A DNA stretch of 23,061 nucleotides. Origin: Bacillota bacterium. GTDB taxonomy: Bacteria > Bacillota > Clostridia > Christensenellales > Aristaeellaceae. The DNA lies in assembly GCA_023413135.1 (NCBI GenBank), contig JAEZQK010000005.1:1-23061 (forward strand), written 5' to 3'. Positions 1 through 8,900 of this stretch are shown here, one piece after another (position 1 is the stretch's first letter; each line of letters begins with the position of its first letter). The position numbers and the translations under genes are program-made. Below the pieces are notes generated by a model. The model was not told the DNA's origin. It did no database searches and saw only the letters and a program-made list of their open reading frames with translations.

Positions 1-106
1 CACCAGGATAAACCCTGTTTTCATGCTTCGGCAGGCGTTGCCTCTCCTGCATCTCTTTCAGCCACCGGGGCGCGTGGTTGCAACGAATTCTACCACCTCG
101 AAGCAT
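1..106 (-). CDS. Partial hypothetical ORF at left edge
   Basis: A reading frame on the minus strand opens with ATG at 106 and runs out of the window still open, giving 35 visible codons. The visible peptide begins MLRGGRIRCNHAP and continues with a basic, polar stretch (WLKEMQERQRLPKHENR). It starts 29 bases after the stop of the Sir2 gene, so it could be the next gene of the same transcript. The ribosome binding site is poor: an AGGG lies only three bases before the ATG. I do not recognise the product. The piece is short enough that it could be chance. Confidence 0.3.
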   Translation of the reverse strand, partial: MLRGGRIRCNHAPRWLKEMQERQRLPKHENRVYPG

Positions 107-135
107 CAACCCTATCTTGCCTCAAAAAAATATTT

Positions 136-855
136 TTATACGAAAATTTTTTCAAGCGTTTTTCCGATAAGCGCGGCGATTACCAAATCGGCCTTGTTGT
201 CCATAGGTGTGGGCGTTTTATTGAGGATAACGAGATATTTGCCCGTAAACGCCTGTACAAATCCCGCTGCGGGGTATACGGACAGGGAAGTGCCGCCGAT
301 TAACAGCATGTCCGCATCGGCAATTTCCCGCACGGTTTGTTCCATCACCCTTTGATCGAGCGGTTCCTCGTACAGGACCACTTCTGGCTTGATGATGCCA
401 CCGCAGGAACATTTGGGAACGCCGGAGGTTTGAAGGATTTCCTCCAGAGTATAAGGCTTTTTGAAGCGCATGCACAGGTTTTTGTGAACGGTGCCATGAA
501 GCTCAATAACGTTCTTGCTGCCAGCGGCCTGATGTAGGCCGTCGATGTTCTGGGTGATGATGGCGGAAAGCTTTCCCGCCGCCTCCCAGGCGGCTAACTT
601 ACGATGGGCAGGATTGGGCCGCGCGCTTTTATAAATCATCTTTTCCCGGTAAAACTGATAGAACACTTCGGGTTTCCGGAGAAAAAAGGAGAGGCTGAGG
701 ATGGTTTCCGGCGGATAATTGTATTTTTGATGGTACAGACCGTCCACGCTGCGGAAGTCGGGGATGCCGCTTTCAGTGGAAACGCCGGCCCCGCCGAAAA
801 ACACGATGCGGCGGCTTTCATCCACCATGCTTTGAAGCTTTTCAATAGCATCCAT
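136..855 (-). CDS. Sir2-family NAD-dependent protein deacylase
   Basis: Sirtuins use NAD+ to remove acetyl or acyl groups from lysines of cytoplasmic proteins. The 239-residue protein has the NAD-binding signature GGAGVSTESGIPDFRS at residues 21-36, TQNIDGLH at 101-108 and the catalytic His in ELHG at 120, so length and motifs fit a bacterial class III/U sirtuin (CobB/SrtN group). The zinc site looks incomplete: C128 is followed at 131 by Phe (CMRF) where a Cys is expected, while the second pair C149-x-C151 (KCSCGG) is present. The ATG at 855 has AAGGGGG six bases upstream and a sigma-A-type promoter just beyond. The gene lies downstream of the GH13 gene on the same strand, but 251 bases and a strong hairpin separate them, so it is probably its own transcription unit. 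Family is sure; exact acyl preference is not visible. Confidence 0.95.
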   Translation of the reverse strand: MDAIEKLQSMVDESRRIVFFGGAGVSTESGIPDFRSVDGLYHQKYNYPPETILSLSFFLRKPEVFYQFYREKMIYKSARPNPAHRKLAAWEAAGKLSAIITQNIDGLHQAAGSKNVIELHGTVHKNLCMRFKKPYTLEEILQTSGVPKCSCGGIIKPEVVLYEEPLDQRVMEQTVREIADADMLLIGGTSLSVYPAAGFVQAFTGKYLVILNKTPTPMDNKADLVIAALIGKTLEKIFV

Positions 856-874
856 GAAATTCCCCCTTCGCCTG

Positions 875-904
875 ATTTTACTTTGAAAAAAGCAGGTTTG
901 TCAA
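875..904 (-). promoter_or_regulatory. Sigma-A-type promoter for the Sir2 gene
   Basis: On the minus strand TTGACA (904-899) is followed after 18 bases by TAAAAT (880-875). The -35 is a perfect consensus match and the -10 matches five of six. The start of transcription would fall around 868, about 13 bases before the ATG, so the leader would be very short. Confidence 0.6.
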
Positions 905-1040
905 AGAAAAAGAGACGTATTTTTAGGGTGCTTCATAGAAGAATGCAGACAGGAATTCCCCAATGCTCCATTTTCCGAAGCCCAGGCTAATCATTTGACC
1001 GTTTTATATATTAAATAAAATAAGGTTTTGGCGAAGGGGT

Positions 1041-1076
1041 GCGGGGAGGGGATTTTTTCAAAAATCCTCTCCCCGC
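1041..1076 (-). terminator. Strong hairpin between GH13 and Sir2 genes
   Basis: An inverted repeat pairs 1041-1057 with 1060-1076 over 17 positions, with one G-U wobble, closing on a two-base centre. The outer part is GC (GCGGGGAG...CTCCCCGC) and the inner part A/T. It lies about 30 bases past the GH13 stop and probably ends that transcript or protects its 3' end. There is no T-run after the stem, so it is not a textbook intrinsic terminator. The rest of 856-1106 shows only the Sir2 promoter and no gene. Confidence 0.5.
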
Positions 1077-1106
1077 AAGCTTTCATCTTCGTACTCCACC
1101 CGGCCT

Positions 1107-2861
1107 TCAACGCCGGACCTTGATGATTTCTTCCCCATTTTCCGCGGGCTTTAAAAGGGCGTCCTGACCGCCTTCCACCCAGCGACGGATAAGCAGCGTA
1201 TCTTCATCCATGGCCTTTGCTTCCAGAAGGCCGGTTTGCAATACAGGGCTGTTTCTTCGCTTTTGAAAGAGCGCACGGACGGCACTTTGCAGTTTCATAT
1301 CTTCCCGTCCCCAGGGAAAAGTACCGCGGTTATAGGGGTCCGCAGTGCCCTGCAGGCCGGCTTCATCGCCGTAATACAGCGTCGGCGCGCCTGGAAGGGC
1401 GCATAAGATTTCCATGCCCTTTAAAAAGCGTTCCATGCCCAGGCTGTATTGCTCTGGTGTGAGGAGAAGATTCGCCCGTTCTTCCCTGGGCAGATGGCTC
1501 CAGTCGCACCCAGCCAGTACGTTGATGATCCGGGCGCGGTCATGGCTGCCAATCAGGTTCATCAACGCGTACAGGAAGGGAACAGGATATACTTCCTGCT
1601 GGTGGCGAATAAGGCGGGCCAACTGATGAGCAGAGGACTGATAGGTCAGGAATGAGATGATGCCTTCCCGAAGGGGATAGTTCATGACGCTGTCCAGCGA
1701 GTCTCCCAGGCAGTAGCTACGGGGTACGTTGTAGGATATTTTGTTGCTGGCATCTTCCCATACTTCGCCCAATATCGCGGCGTCGTTTTTTGCGTACTTG
1801 GCAGCCTTGCGCAATTCCCGCAAAAAGTCCATGGGCAGTTCATCCGCCACGTCCAGCCGCCAGCCGGATGCTCCATTTTTCAGCCACAGGGGAACGATGC
1901 CGTTTTCCGGGTTGAACATGAAGGAGCGGTAATGAACCTCATCCTTGCGCACTTCCGGAAGGGTCGGGATGTTCCACCAGCATTTATAGTGCTGCGGATA
2001 TTCTGTAAAGGTGAACCAGGAGGAGTAGGGAGAACCGGAGCTTTGATATGCTCCAAGGCTTTCGTAAGTGCCATATTTGTTGAAGTAGACGCTGTCCTCC
2101 CCGGTATGGCTGAATACGCCATCCAGAATTACACGGATGTCCAAGGCGGAAGCTTTTTCGCACAGCAACTGAAAATCTTCCTCCGTGCCGAACATGGGAT
2201 CGACGCGGCTGTAATCCCCGGTGTCGTATTTGTGGTTGCTGCGGGCCTGGAAGATGGGATTAAGGTACAGTACCGTGACGCCCAGGTCCTTCAGGTAAGG
2301 CAGCTTTTCCGCGATGCCGCTCAAGTTTCCCCCGAAAAAATCCAGAGCCATGTTGTCGTTGCTGCGGGGGTCGATGCGCAGCAGCGGCGTTTCATCCCAG
2401 CTTTCGTGCAGGTAAATATCTGTGCGGGTGGGGGAGTATGACGAATTGCCATGAAAAAACCTATCTGGAAATATTTGGTATATAATACCGTGATGCAAGT
2501 AGGAAGGCGTTTCAAAGGCAGGATCATAAACCGTCACCTGAAAGCTGGCAGGAGTATTTTCATACAGCGCGCCTTCTCCGCCCAATTGGTCATATGCGTT
2601 GCCGTAGCGAAGAAGGCCGGTTTCTGTGTGGATCACAAAGTCATACCACCAGAGCATGGGTGTAACAGGTGTTGTTATTTCTGCTTTGTAAGTGTTTGGA
2701 CTTTCCAAGGTCATCGGATGAAAGGACTCCTGCCCATCCCAGGTGCGCACATGTATGGATTTTGCAAAATCGCAGGCAAAGCGCAGGAGAAGAGAAGCGC
2801 CGCAGGGCAGAGCACCTAGCGGAGAACGGTAAAAGTGATTGTGGGAATCGTGCAGGAGCAA
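1107..2861 (-). CDS. GH13 alpha-glucan hydrolase with CBM34 (neopullulanase / cyclomaltodextrinase type)
   Basis: This enzyme should hydrolyse alpha-1,4 (and possibly alpha-1,6) bonds in maltodextrins, cyclodextrins or pullulan inside the cell; no signal peptide is seen. The 584-residue length and the order of parts fit the GH13_20 neopullulanase/cyclomaltodextrinase group: an N-terminal beta domain (about 1-120, CBM34-like), then a (beta/alpha)8 barrel starting at GIIYQIFPDRF. Catalytic residues are visible: nucleophile Asp in GWRLDVADE (about residue 337), acid/base Glu in AILGEVWED (about 366) and the transition-state Asp in LIGSHDRARI (about 441). The start codon is TTG at 2861, supported by AAAGGAGG (2871-2878) nine bases upstream. 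It lies downstream of glgP on the same strand after a 364-bp gap, so joint glycogen or maltodextrin breakdown is likely. Exact substrate cannot be read from sequence. Confidence 0.93.
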   Translation of the reverse strand: MLLHDSHNHFYRSPLGALPCGASLLLRFACDFAKSIHVRTWDGQESFHPMTLESPNTYKAEITTPVTPMLWWYDFVIHTETGLLRYGNAYDQLGGEGALYENTPASFQVTVYDPAFETPSYLHHGIIYQIFPDRFFHGNSSYSPTRTDIYLHESWDETPLLRIDPRSNDNMALDFFGGNLSGIAEKLPYLKDLGVTVLYLNPIFQARSNHKYDTGDYSRVDPMFGTEEDFQLLCEKASALDIRVILDGVFSHTGEDSVYFNKYGTYESLGAYQSSGSPYSSWFTFTEYPQHYKCWWNIPTLPEVRKDEVHYRSFMFNPENGIVPLWLKNGASGWRLDVADELPMDFLRELRKAAKYAKNDAAILGEVWEDASNKISYNVPRSYCLGDSLDSVMNYPLREGIISFLTYQSSAHQLARLIRHQQEVYPVPFLYALMNLIGSHDRARIINVLAGCDWSHLPREERANLLLTPEQYSLGMERFLKGMEILCALPGAPTLYYGDEAGLQGTADPYNRGTFPWGREDMKLQSAVRALFQKRRNSPVLQTGLLEAKAMDEDTLLIRRWVEGGQDALLKPAENGEEIIKVRR

Positions 2862-2920
2862 GGATGGAGGCCTCCTTTCGGATGAGATGTATTACGACGG
2901 CTATCAAAAGGCGTTACCTC

Positions 2921-2942
2921 GGCCAGTTGCAAGCAACTGGCC
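2921..2942. promoter_or_regulatory. Near-perfect palindrome upstream of GH13 (possible operator)
   Basis: Arms GGCCAGTTGC and GCAACTGGCC flank a central AA, giving ten paired bases on each side. It lies 60 bases upstream of the GH13 TTG start. The symmetry and the inner TTGC..GCAA resemble operators of LacI-type sugar regulators, but no regulator gene is present in the window. It could equally be one hairpin of the palindrome-rich spacer that follows. Confidence 0.35.
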
Positions 2943-3217
2943 TGTGACAAGGGGATGTTCTCTTTCGTCCCGAAAGAGAGCCAGAAAGGCTCCGAAGCCG
3001 AAGCGCCGCCAGCGGCGGATGAAGTGAGGCGCAGGAGGCTGGCGAAACGAGCAATGCAAACGGCAGTGAGCAGTGCGACGATTGAGCCAGATGGACAGGG
3101 GGGGTTGCGATTCCCCCCAGACCCCCACAAACGCCTTAAATTGGTGGCGCGCTTCGCACGCGTATTTGCTGGATACATAGCTTGTATAAGATAAAGTGGC
3201 AAATGCCTAACATAAGT
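2943..3217. other. Gene-free, palindrome-rich spacer between glgP and GH13
   Basis: This stretch carries no convincing gene. It holds several compact inverted repeats in a row: TCTCTTTCG/CGAAAGAGA with a three-base loop (2959-2979), AGCC/GGCT (2979-2991), CCGCC/GGCGG (3006-3018) and a G6/C6 stem around TTGCGATT (3099-3118). The density of stems suggests a disseminated intergenic repeat. No clear promoter for GH13 was found here. The part 3140-3217 is more AT-rich and shows nothing recognisable. Confidence 0.4.
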
Positions 3218-3272
3218 GGGGATTCTCAAGGGGTTTTATCCCTTGAGCGAGGTCCAGGGGCAGAGCCCCTGG
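3218..3272 (-). repeat. Two-hairpin dispersed repeat, copy 1 (overlaps 3' end of glgP)
   Basis: Read on the minus strand it consists of a GC hairpin (AGGGGC-TCT-GCCCCT), a short linker, then CTCAAGGG-ATAAAAC-CCCTTGAG and AATCCCC. A second copy lies at the end of addA (9527-9584), in the same orientation relative to the gene. The block from CGCTCAAGGG to AATCCCC is identical in both copies; the first hairpin varies in sequence but keeps its stem. The glgP stop codon lies inside the second hairpin. It may also act as a terminator or 3' stabiliser. Confidence 0.8.
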
Positions 3273-5724
3273 TGTGGAGAAGCGGTTTCAAATGCCAAAT
3301 CTTTTCGTTGTACTCGGCGATGGTGCGGTCGCTGGAGAAGATGCCGGAGGTGGCGGTATTGGTGATGGCCATACGCCACCATTTATCGGGATTGCGGTAA
3401 TCCTCATCTACCCGGAGCTGGGCCATGGCGTAGGAGCCGAAGTCTTTGAGCACGAAATAGGGGTCGGCGTTACAGCCGTATTCACCCAGCAAAAGAGCGT
3501 GGTACAGTTCCTGAAGGGTGGTGGGGTTATCGGGGAAAAGCGTGCCGTCGATCATCTGGGTCAAAGCCTTGCGGATCTCCCGGTTGGTTTCAAAAATCTG
3601 CATGGGGTTATAGGTGCGCTCCTGGTACATGCTTTGCACCCGGTCGGCCCGCATACCGAAGATGTAAATGTTGTCCATGCCTGCCTGCTGGGCGATTTCC
3701 ACATTGGCGCCGTCCATGGTGCCGATGGTGAGGGCTCCGTTCATCATGAACTTCATGTTGCCGGTACCGCTGGCTTCCTTGCTGGCGGTGGAAAGCTGCT
3801 CGGACAATTCCGCCGCAGGAATCAAAATCTCGGCGGTGGATACATCGTAGTTTTCCAGGAACACCACCTGCAGCATTTTGCTGGCCCTTGGGTGCTTCAT
3901 AATGAGCTGGGAAAGCGCATTGATGAAGCGGATGATCAGCTTGGCCCGGCGATAACCGGGGCTGGCCTTGGCTCCAAAGAAGAAGGTACGGGGCGCCATG
4001 GTGAAATTCACGTCATCCACGATGCGGTTGTACAAAACCAGGATGTGCAGCGCGTTTAAAAGCTGGCGCTTGTATTCGTGCAGCCGCTTGGCCTGTACAT
4101 CGTACATAAAGAGCGGGTCCACCGCAATACCCTGGCGGGCAAGCACCGTTCGGGAAAGGCGTTCTTTATTTTGAAGCTTGATTCGGGCAAATTCCTGGCG
4201 GAAAGCCGCGTCGTCCCGGTAGGGAAGAAGATCCTGAAGCTGCTCCGGTTCCTTCATGAATCCATCGCCGATGGTGTCGCGGATGAGCCTGGTCAAATCC
4301 TGATTGCAGGACAAGAGCCAGCGGCGGTGTGTGATGCCATTGGTGATTGCGGAGAACTTCTCCGGCGTCATGGCGTAATAATCCTTGAAGGTATCGGATT
4401 TGAGAATTTCCCCGTGAAGCTGGCTGACACCATTGACGGAGAAGCTCATGGCTACGCAAAGGTTGGCCATGTGTACCTGGCCGTAGGCCAGCACAGCCAT
4501 TTGGGCAATGCGGTCCCATTCGCCAGGGAATTTGTCCCATAGCTTTTCGCACAGTCGGCGGTTGATCTCCTGTAAGATCATGTAGATGCGGGGAAGCTGG
4601 CTTTGCACCATGTCCTCGGGCCATTTTTCCAGCGCCTCCGACATGATGGTATGATTGGTATAGGCCACCGTTTTTTGCGTGATGTCGGCGGCTTCATCCC
4701 AGCCCAGGCCTTCCTCATCCATCAGCAGCCGCATCAATTCCGGAATCACAAGGCCGGGATGGGTGTCGTTGACATGAAACACCACCTTCTCCGGCAATAA
4801 GGCAAAATTCGTGCCATACATGCGCTTGAACGACCTCAACGCATATTGCAGCGTGGCGCTGGTGAAGAAATAGTGCTGCTTCAGCCGGAGCATCTTCCCT
4901 TCATAATGGTTATCCTCCGGATAAAGCACCTTGCTGATCACTTCCGCCAGCTCAATTTCCTGGGTCGCACGGACATAATTGCCCTGGCCGAAGGAGCACA
5001 AATCGATGCCCTTGGGCGACCGGGCGCGCCACATGCGCAGTGTGTTCACCGTATCGGTGTTATAACCCACAGCCGGCATATCATAAGGCACAGCCTCTAC
5101 GGTGAAATAGTCCTTCTGCCGGAATTTGCGCACACCGTTTTCCACTGTTTCTTCTATCCGTCCGCCGTAGCGCACTTCGCAGGCGTCCTCCGGAACGGCC
5201 ATTTCCCACACGTTGCCGTTGGTGAGCCAGTCGTCGGGAAGCTCCACCTGCTGGCCATCCACAATCTTCTGGCGGAACAGCCCATACTCATAGCGGATGG
5301 TGCAGCCCATGGCCGGCAGGTCCAGGGAGGAAAGGCTATCCAGAAAGCAGGCGGCCAGGCGGCCCAATCCACCATTGCCCAGCCCCGGTTCCGGTTCTTC
5401 CTTCAAAACGGCATTCAAATCGACACCTAATTCCGTAAGGGCTTCCCTATAAACCTCGGTGCTGCACAGGTTGAGCATGTTGCAATAAAGCGTACGGCCC
5501 ATCAAAAACTCCACGGAGAGATAATACAGCCGTTTCGCCTTGCTTTCCTTGCGCTCCTCCCTTGCAATCATCCATTTCTGCATGATTTGGTCGCGGACGG
5601 TGGACGCCAGAGCTTTATAAATTTGCTGATTCGTCGCTTCCGCGATGGTGCGGCCATTATACCGCTGCAGCTTGCCGATAATGCTTTTTTTGATTGAATC
5701 CTTATCAAAGGACGTAGTCGGCAT
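3226..5724 (-). CDS. glgP: Glycogen/starch/alpha-glucan phosphorylase
   Basis: GlgP releases glucose-1-phosphate from the non-reducing ends of glycogen or maltodextrin, using pyridoxal phosphate, in the cytoplasm. The 832-residue protein covers the whole GT35 family. It opens with the typical segment ending in YYLSVEFLMGRTL, has the GLGNGGLGRLAACFLDS glycine loop, and the PLP signature EASGTGNMKFMMNGAL near residue 656 with the cofactor Lys in NMKF. The ATG at 5724 has a weak GAGGCGG ribosome site and a good promoter at 5798-5770. The last residues after IWHLKPLLH are not family sequence: HTRGSAPGPRSRDKTP is translated from the dispersed repeat, which provides the stop. The body of the protein shows no damage, so the enzyme is probably active. 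Confidence 0.97.
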   Translation of the reverse strand: MPTTSFDKDSIKKSIIGKLQRYNGRTIAEATNQQIYKALASTVRDQIMQKWMIAREERKESKAKRLYYLSVEFLMGRTLYCNMLNLCSTEVYREALTELGVDLNAVLKEEPEPGLGNGGLGRLAACFLDSLSSLDLPAMGCTIRYEYGLFRQKIVDGQQVELPDDWLTNGNVWEMAVPEDACEVRYGGRIEETVENGVRKFRQKDYFTVEAVPYDMPAVGYNTDTVNTLRMWRARSPKGIDLCSFGQGNYVRATQEIELAEVISKVLYPEDNHYEGKMLRLKQHYFFTSATLQYALRSFKRMYGTNFALLPEKVVFHVNDTHPGLVIPELMRLLMDEEGLGWDEAADITQKTVAYTNHTIMSEALEKWPEDMVQSQLPRIYMILQEINRRLCEKLWDKFPGEWDRIAQMAVLAYGQVHMANLCVAMSFSVNGVSQLHGEILKSDTFKDYYAMTPEKFSAITNGITHRRWLLSCNQDLTRLIRDTIGDGFMKEPEQLQDLLPYRDDAAFRQEFARIKLQNKERLSRTVLARQGIAVDPLFMYDVQAKRLHEYKRQLLNALHILVLYNRIVDDVNFTMAPRTFFFGAKASPGYRRAKLIIRFINALSQLIMKHPRASKMLQVVFLENYDVSTAEILIPAAELSEQLSTASKEASGTGNMKFMMNGALTIGTMDGANVEIAQQAGMDNIYIFGMRADRVQSMYQERTYNPMQIFETNREIRKALTQMIDGTLFPDNPTTLQELYHALLLGEYGCNADPYFVLKDFGSYAMAQLRVDEDYRNPDKWWRMAITNTATSGIFSSDRTIAEYNEKIWHLKPLLHTRGSAPGPRSRDKTP

Positions 5725-5769
5725 AAACGTCGCCCGCCTCTATATAACAAAATTCGAGAAACCACGATT

Positions 5770-5798
5770 ATTTTATCATATCATAGGAGACAGTTCAA
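5770..5798 (-). promoter_or_regulatory. Sigma-A-type promoter for glgP
   Basis: On the minus strand TTGAAC (5798-5793) and TAAAAT (5775-5770) are 17 bases apart. Transcription would begin near 5763, leaving a leader of about 40 bases. The nearest parS site begins 22 bases upstream of the -35, so bound ParB could influence this promoter. Confidence 0.6.
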
Positions 5799-5820
5799 CG
5801 AAAGTGGCGCTGAGGCAATA

Positions 5821-5836
5821 TGTTCCACGTGAAACA
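5821..5836. promoter_or_regulatory. parS: parS site 1 (ParB/Spo0J binding site)
   Basis: TGTTCCACGTGAAACA matches the Bacillus-type parS consensus TGTTNCACGTGAAACA at every fixed position. ParB (Spo0J) loads here as a CTP-dependent clamp and spreads, marking the origin region for ParA/SMC-driven segregation. The site lies in the glgP-addA divergent gap, 41 bases (centre to centre) from a second site. Confidence 0.93.
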
Positions 5837-5861
5837 GGAAAGGGGAAGGGCGCTGCCGGAT

Positions 5862-5877
5862 TGTTTCACGTGAAACA
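5862..5877. promoter_or_regulatory. parS: parS site 2 (perfect palindrome)
   Basis: TGTTTCACGTGAAACA is a perfect 16-base palindrome and the canonical parS sequence. It begins 25 bases after site 1 and ends 8 bases before the addA -35 element, so a ParB nucleoprotein complex would cover the addA promoter. Confidence 0.95.
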
Positions 5878-5885
5878 TCGCGCTG

Positions 5886-5914
5886 TTTACAACGTCCTCC
5901 CGTTACGGTACAAT
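5886..5914 (+). promoter_or_regulatory. Sigma-A-type promoter for addA
   Basis: TTTACA (5886-5891) and TACAAT (5909-5914) are separated by exactly 17 bases. Transcription would start near 5921, giving a leader of about 20 bases that contains GGGAGG (5928-5933) seven bases before the ATG. Confidence 0.7.
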
Positions 5915-5940
5915 ATGCCACAAGGAAGGGAGGCGTTCCC

Positions 5941-8900
5941 ATGCCCAACTGGACAAAGGCGCAAAGACAGGCCATTGATGCGCGCAATGACATGCTGTTG
6001 GTGAGTGCTGCCGCAGGTTCCGGCAAAACGGCGGTGCTGGTGGAGCGCATCCTGTCGCTGATTCAAAAGGATGGATTGGACGTAGGGCGCATGCTCGTGG
6101 TGACATTCACCCGTGCGGCGGCGGCGGAGATGCGGGAGCGCATTTTGAAAGCACTGAACGAGGCGGCAGATGCGCAGGAGTCACTTCGGGAGCAGGCTCT
6201 GAAGGTGGACCGGGCATCCATCAGCACGCTGCATGTGTTCTGCGGGCAGGTGATCAGGGAGCATTTCCAGGCTGCAGGGTTAGATCCCACAGCAAGGTTG
6301 ATCGAAGGCGGGGAGCAGGATGCGCTGTACCAGCAGGCGCTGGATGACGTGCTCCTGATGGCCCATGAACAAGGAAAGACCGGATTCCTGGAGCTGTCGG
6401 AACAGTTTGACGATGAAGACATCAAGGAAATGGCCGATGATCTATACCGTTTTTTGATGTCTCTTCCGGACCCCTGGCGCTGGCTACACCAGCGGATGGC
6501 AGATTTTCCAAACGAGGAGGAAATTAAGCACCATCCCTGGACCACACAACTTGCCAAAGGTATTGCATTGCAATTGGAAGGCAGCCTGGATGCCGCCAAT
6601 GCATTATTGTCCCTGCTGGATGGTCCATTTGCTGACCCTGCGTATGCGGAAATTCTTCAGGCAGACATCCGCCAAATTAAGCTGCTCGTGACCGCGGCAG
6701 AGCAATCCCTGGATATGTTGCGCAGCGCCTGGGAAGAGCGGAATTTTCCACGGTTTCCGCCCTTGCGGAAAAAAAGCCCGGAGACCATGGCGTGGGGAGA
6801 AGTTTTAAAGAATCAGCGGACCCGGATCCGCGATGGTATATCGAAAATCGTGGAAAGCGCACCACGGGACATGGTCCAGGCTGCCAAGGACATCCTTCAT
6901 ACTATGCCCGCCCTGCGGGCGCTGATGCGCTTAACGCGCAAGCTATACAAGCGGTACGAGGAACTCAAGCGGGAAAAGAACGTATATGATTTCAGCGATC
7001 TGGAACATAAGACACTGGCCGTTTTACGTCGCCCTGATTTGCGCGAAGTGGTACGCAGCCGGTTTGACGCGGTGTTCATCGATGAATATCAGGATATCTC
7101 CGGCATCCAGGAAGCTATTTTGCAGGCCGTGCACGGCGGCCACGGCTTGTTTCTGGTAGGCGACGTCAAGCAGAGCATCTATCGCTTCCGCCTGGCAGAT
7201 CCTACGCTGTTTCTGCAAAAATCCAGAGAGGCTTCCCTGAAGGAAGACGCGCCTTTCCGCCGCATCAGCCTACAGGAAAACTTCCGCTGTGCAAGGCCGG
7301 TGATAGACGCCGTGAACCTGGTATTCGAAAGCGTAATGCGGGAAGATGTGACGGAGATCGGCTATGACTTTGAGGCGCGGCTGATTCCCGGCCGGGAGCC
7401 CGGGGAGGATTTTCCTGTGGAGCTGCACGTGCTGCGCCCGCCAGAGGAAGAAGCGGAGGAAGAGGACGATGGGGAAGAAACGCCCACCCGTGCGGAGCGG
7501 GAGGCCCACCGTGCCGCCCAGTGCATCCGCCGGTTGATGAATCAGCAATTTGTGGACAAGGAGACAAAAAAGCTTCGGTCTTTCCGCTGGCGGGATATCG
7601 CGGTGCTTTTGCCCAAAGCGAAAAACACTGCCCACCTTGTGGCGGAAGTCTTTGCCAAGGAAGGCATTCCCGTTTATTCTGAGGCGGATGAGGAATACTT
7701 CGGCCTTCCGGAGATCGCCACCATGATGGCGCTTTTGCAGGTGCTGGATAACCCCTTGCAGGATATCCCGCTTCTCACAACGCTGCGCAGCCCCTGTTTT
7801 TCCGTGGACGAAGAAACACTGGCCATGATCCGGCTTATGCTGCCGGGAAGGGATATTCCTTTTCATACGGCATTTTTTCACTGTGCTGCGCAAAGCGGCC
7901 CTTTGGGTCAGCTCTGTGCCTCTATTGCGGAAAAGCTGGAAAATTGGCGGTTTTTATCCCGGAGCTTGCCTTTGGACAAGTTGCTATGGCAATTGTTATC
8001 GCAGACAGGAACATATACAAGGTCAGGGGCCTTGCCTGCCGGCGAGGCGAGGCAGGCAAATTTGCGTCTTTTGTGCGAGCGGGCGGCCGCCTATGAACAG
8101 GCACAGGGCGATGGCCTGCACGGTTTTCTTATGCATGGAGAGAACCTGAAAAAATCCGGGGATGCCGTCACCGCCAAGGTACTGGGGGAAACGGAGGATG
8201 TGGTGCGCATCATGACCATTCATAAAAGCAAGGGGCTGGAATTCCCCGCTGTGGTGGTCATGGAGCTGGGCGGGCGGATGCATAAATCCGGTCACGCTTC
8301 CTCCGTCAAAATCCACCGCGAATTGGGTCTTGGTATTCCTTGCATCAACCCGGAAGAGAGAATCCGTATAAAAACCCTGGCGGAAAAATCTATTGCCCTG
8401 AAAGCCCAAGGCGAGGAAAAGGCGGAGCGGGCCCGGCTTTTGTATGTGGCCATGACCAGGGCGCGGGAGAGGCTGATTTTGATCGGCACAGCTTCCGGCA
8501 AAGATCCTTCCCGGAAATGGGCCATGGCTCCCGGCTCCTACCGCATATTTAAGGCAGGCAGCATGCTGGACTGGATCGCTCAGGCGGCCTATTCCCTGCC
8601 GGAAGCGGCGGTTCTTCGCTCGTGGAATGACGACTTTTCCACAGGCAAGCAGGAATCGGAGGTGGAAACGGGGAAGAAATACACAACTTCCACAGGTTTT
8701 CCACAGGATCGGATGCCTTGGAATATCTATGTTTGGCGTGAAACGGACGGAAGCGGTGTGGAAAAAAAGGAAAGTATCCACACCCAAGCATCCCGATTGT
8801 TACTTCAGGATACGCGTATGATTCCCCCTCAAACCGTGCAGCGGCTATCCATGAAAGCGGCAGGGGAAGTATCCAGGCTGCCTTTGAAGACATCTGTTAC

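Noticed and set aside
3274..4059. Plus-strand frame of 261 codons opposite glgP
   Set aside because: It lies wholly within the conserved PLP-domain coding region of glgP and shows no recognisable motif.
8635..8705. TTTTCCACA words in addA as DnaA boxes
   Set aside because: They differ from the TTATCCACA consensus, lie within conserved coding sequence and do not form a cluster with AT-rich unwinding DNA.
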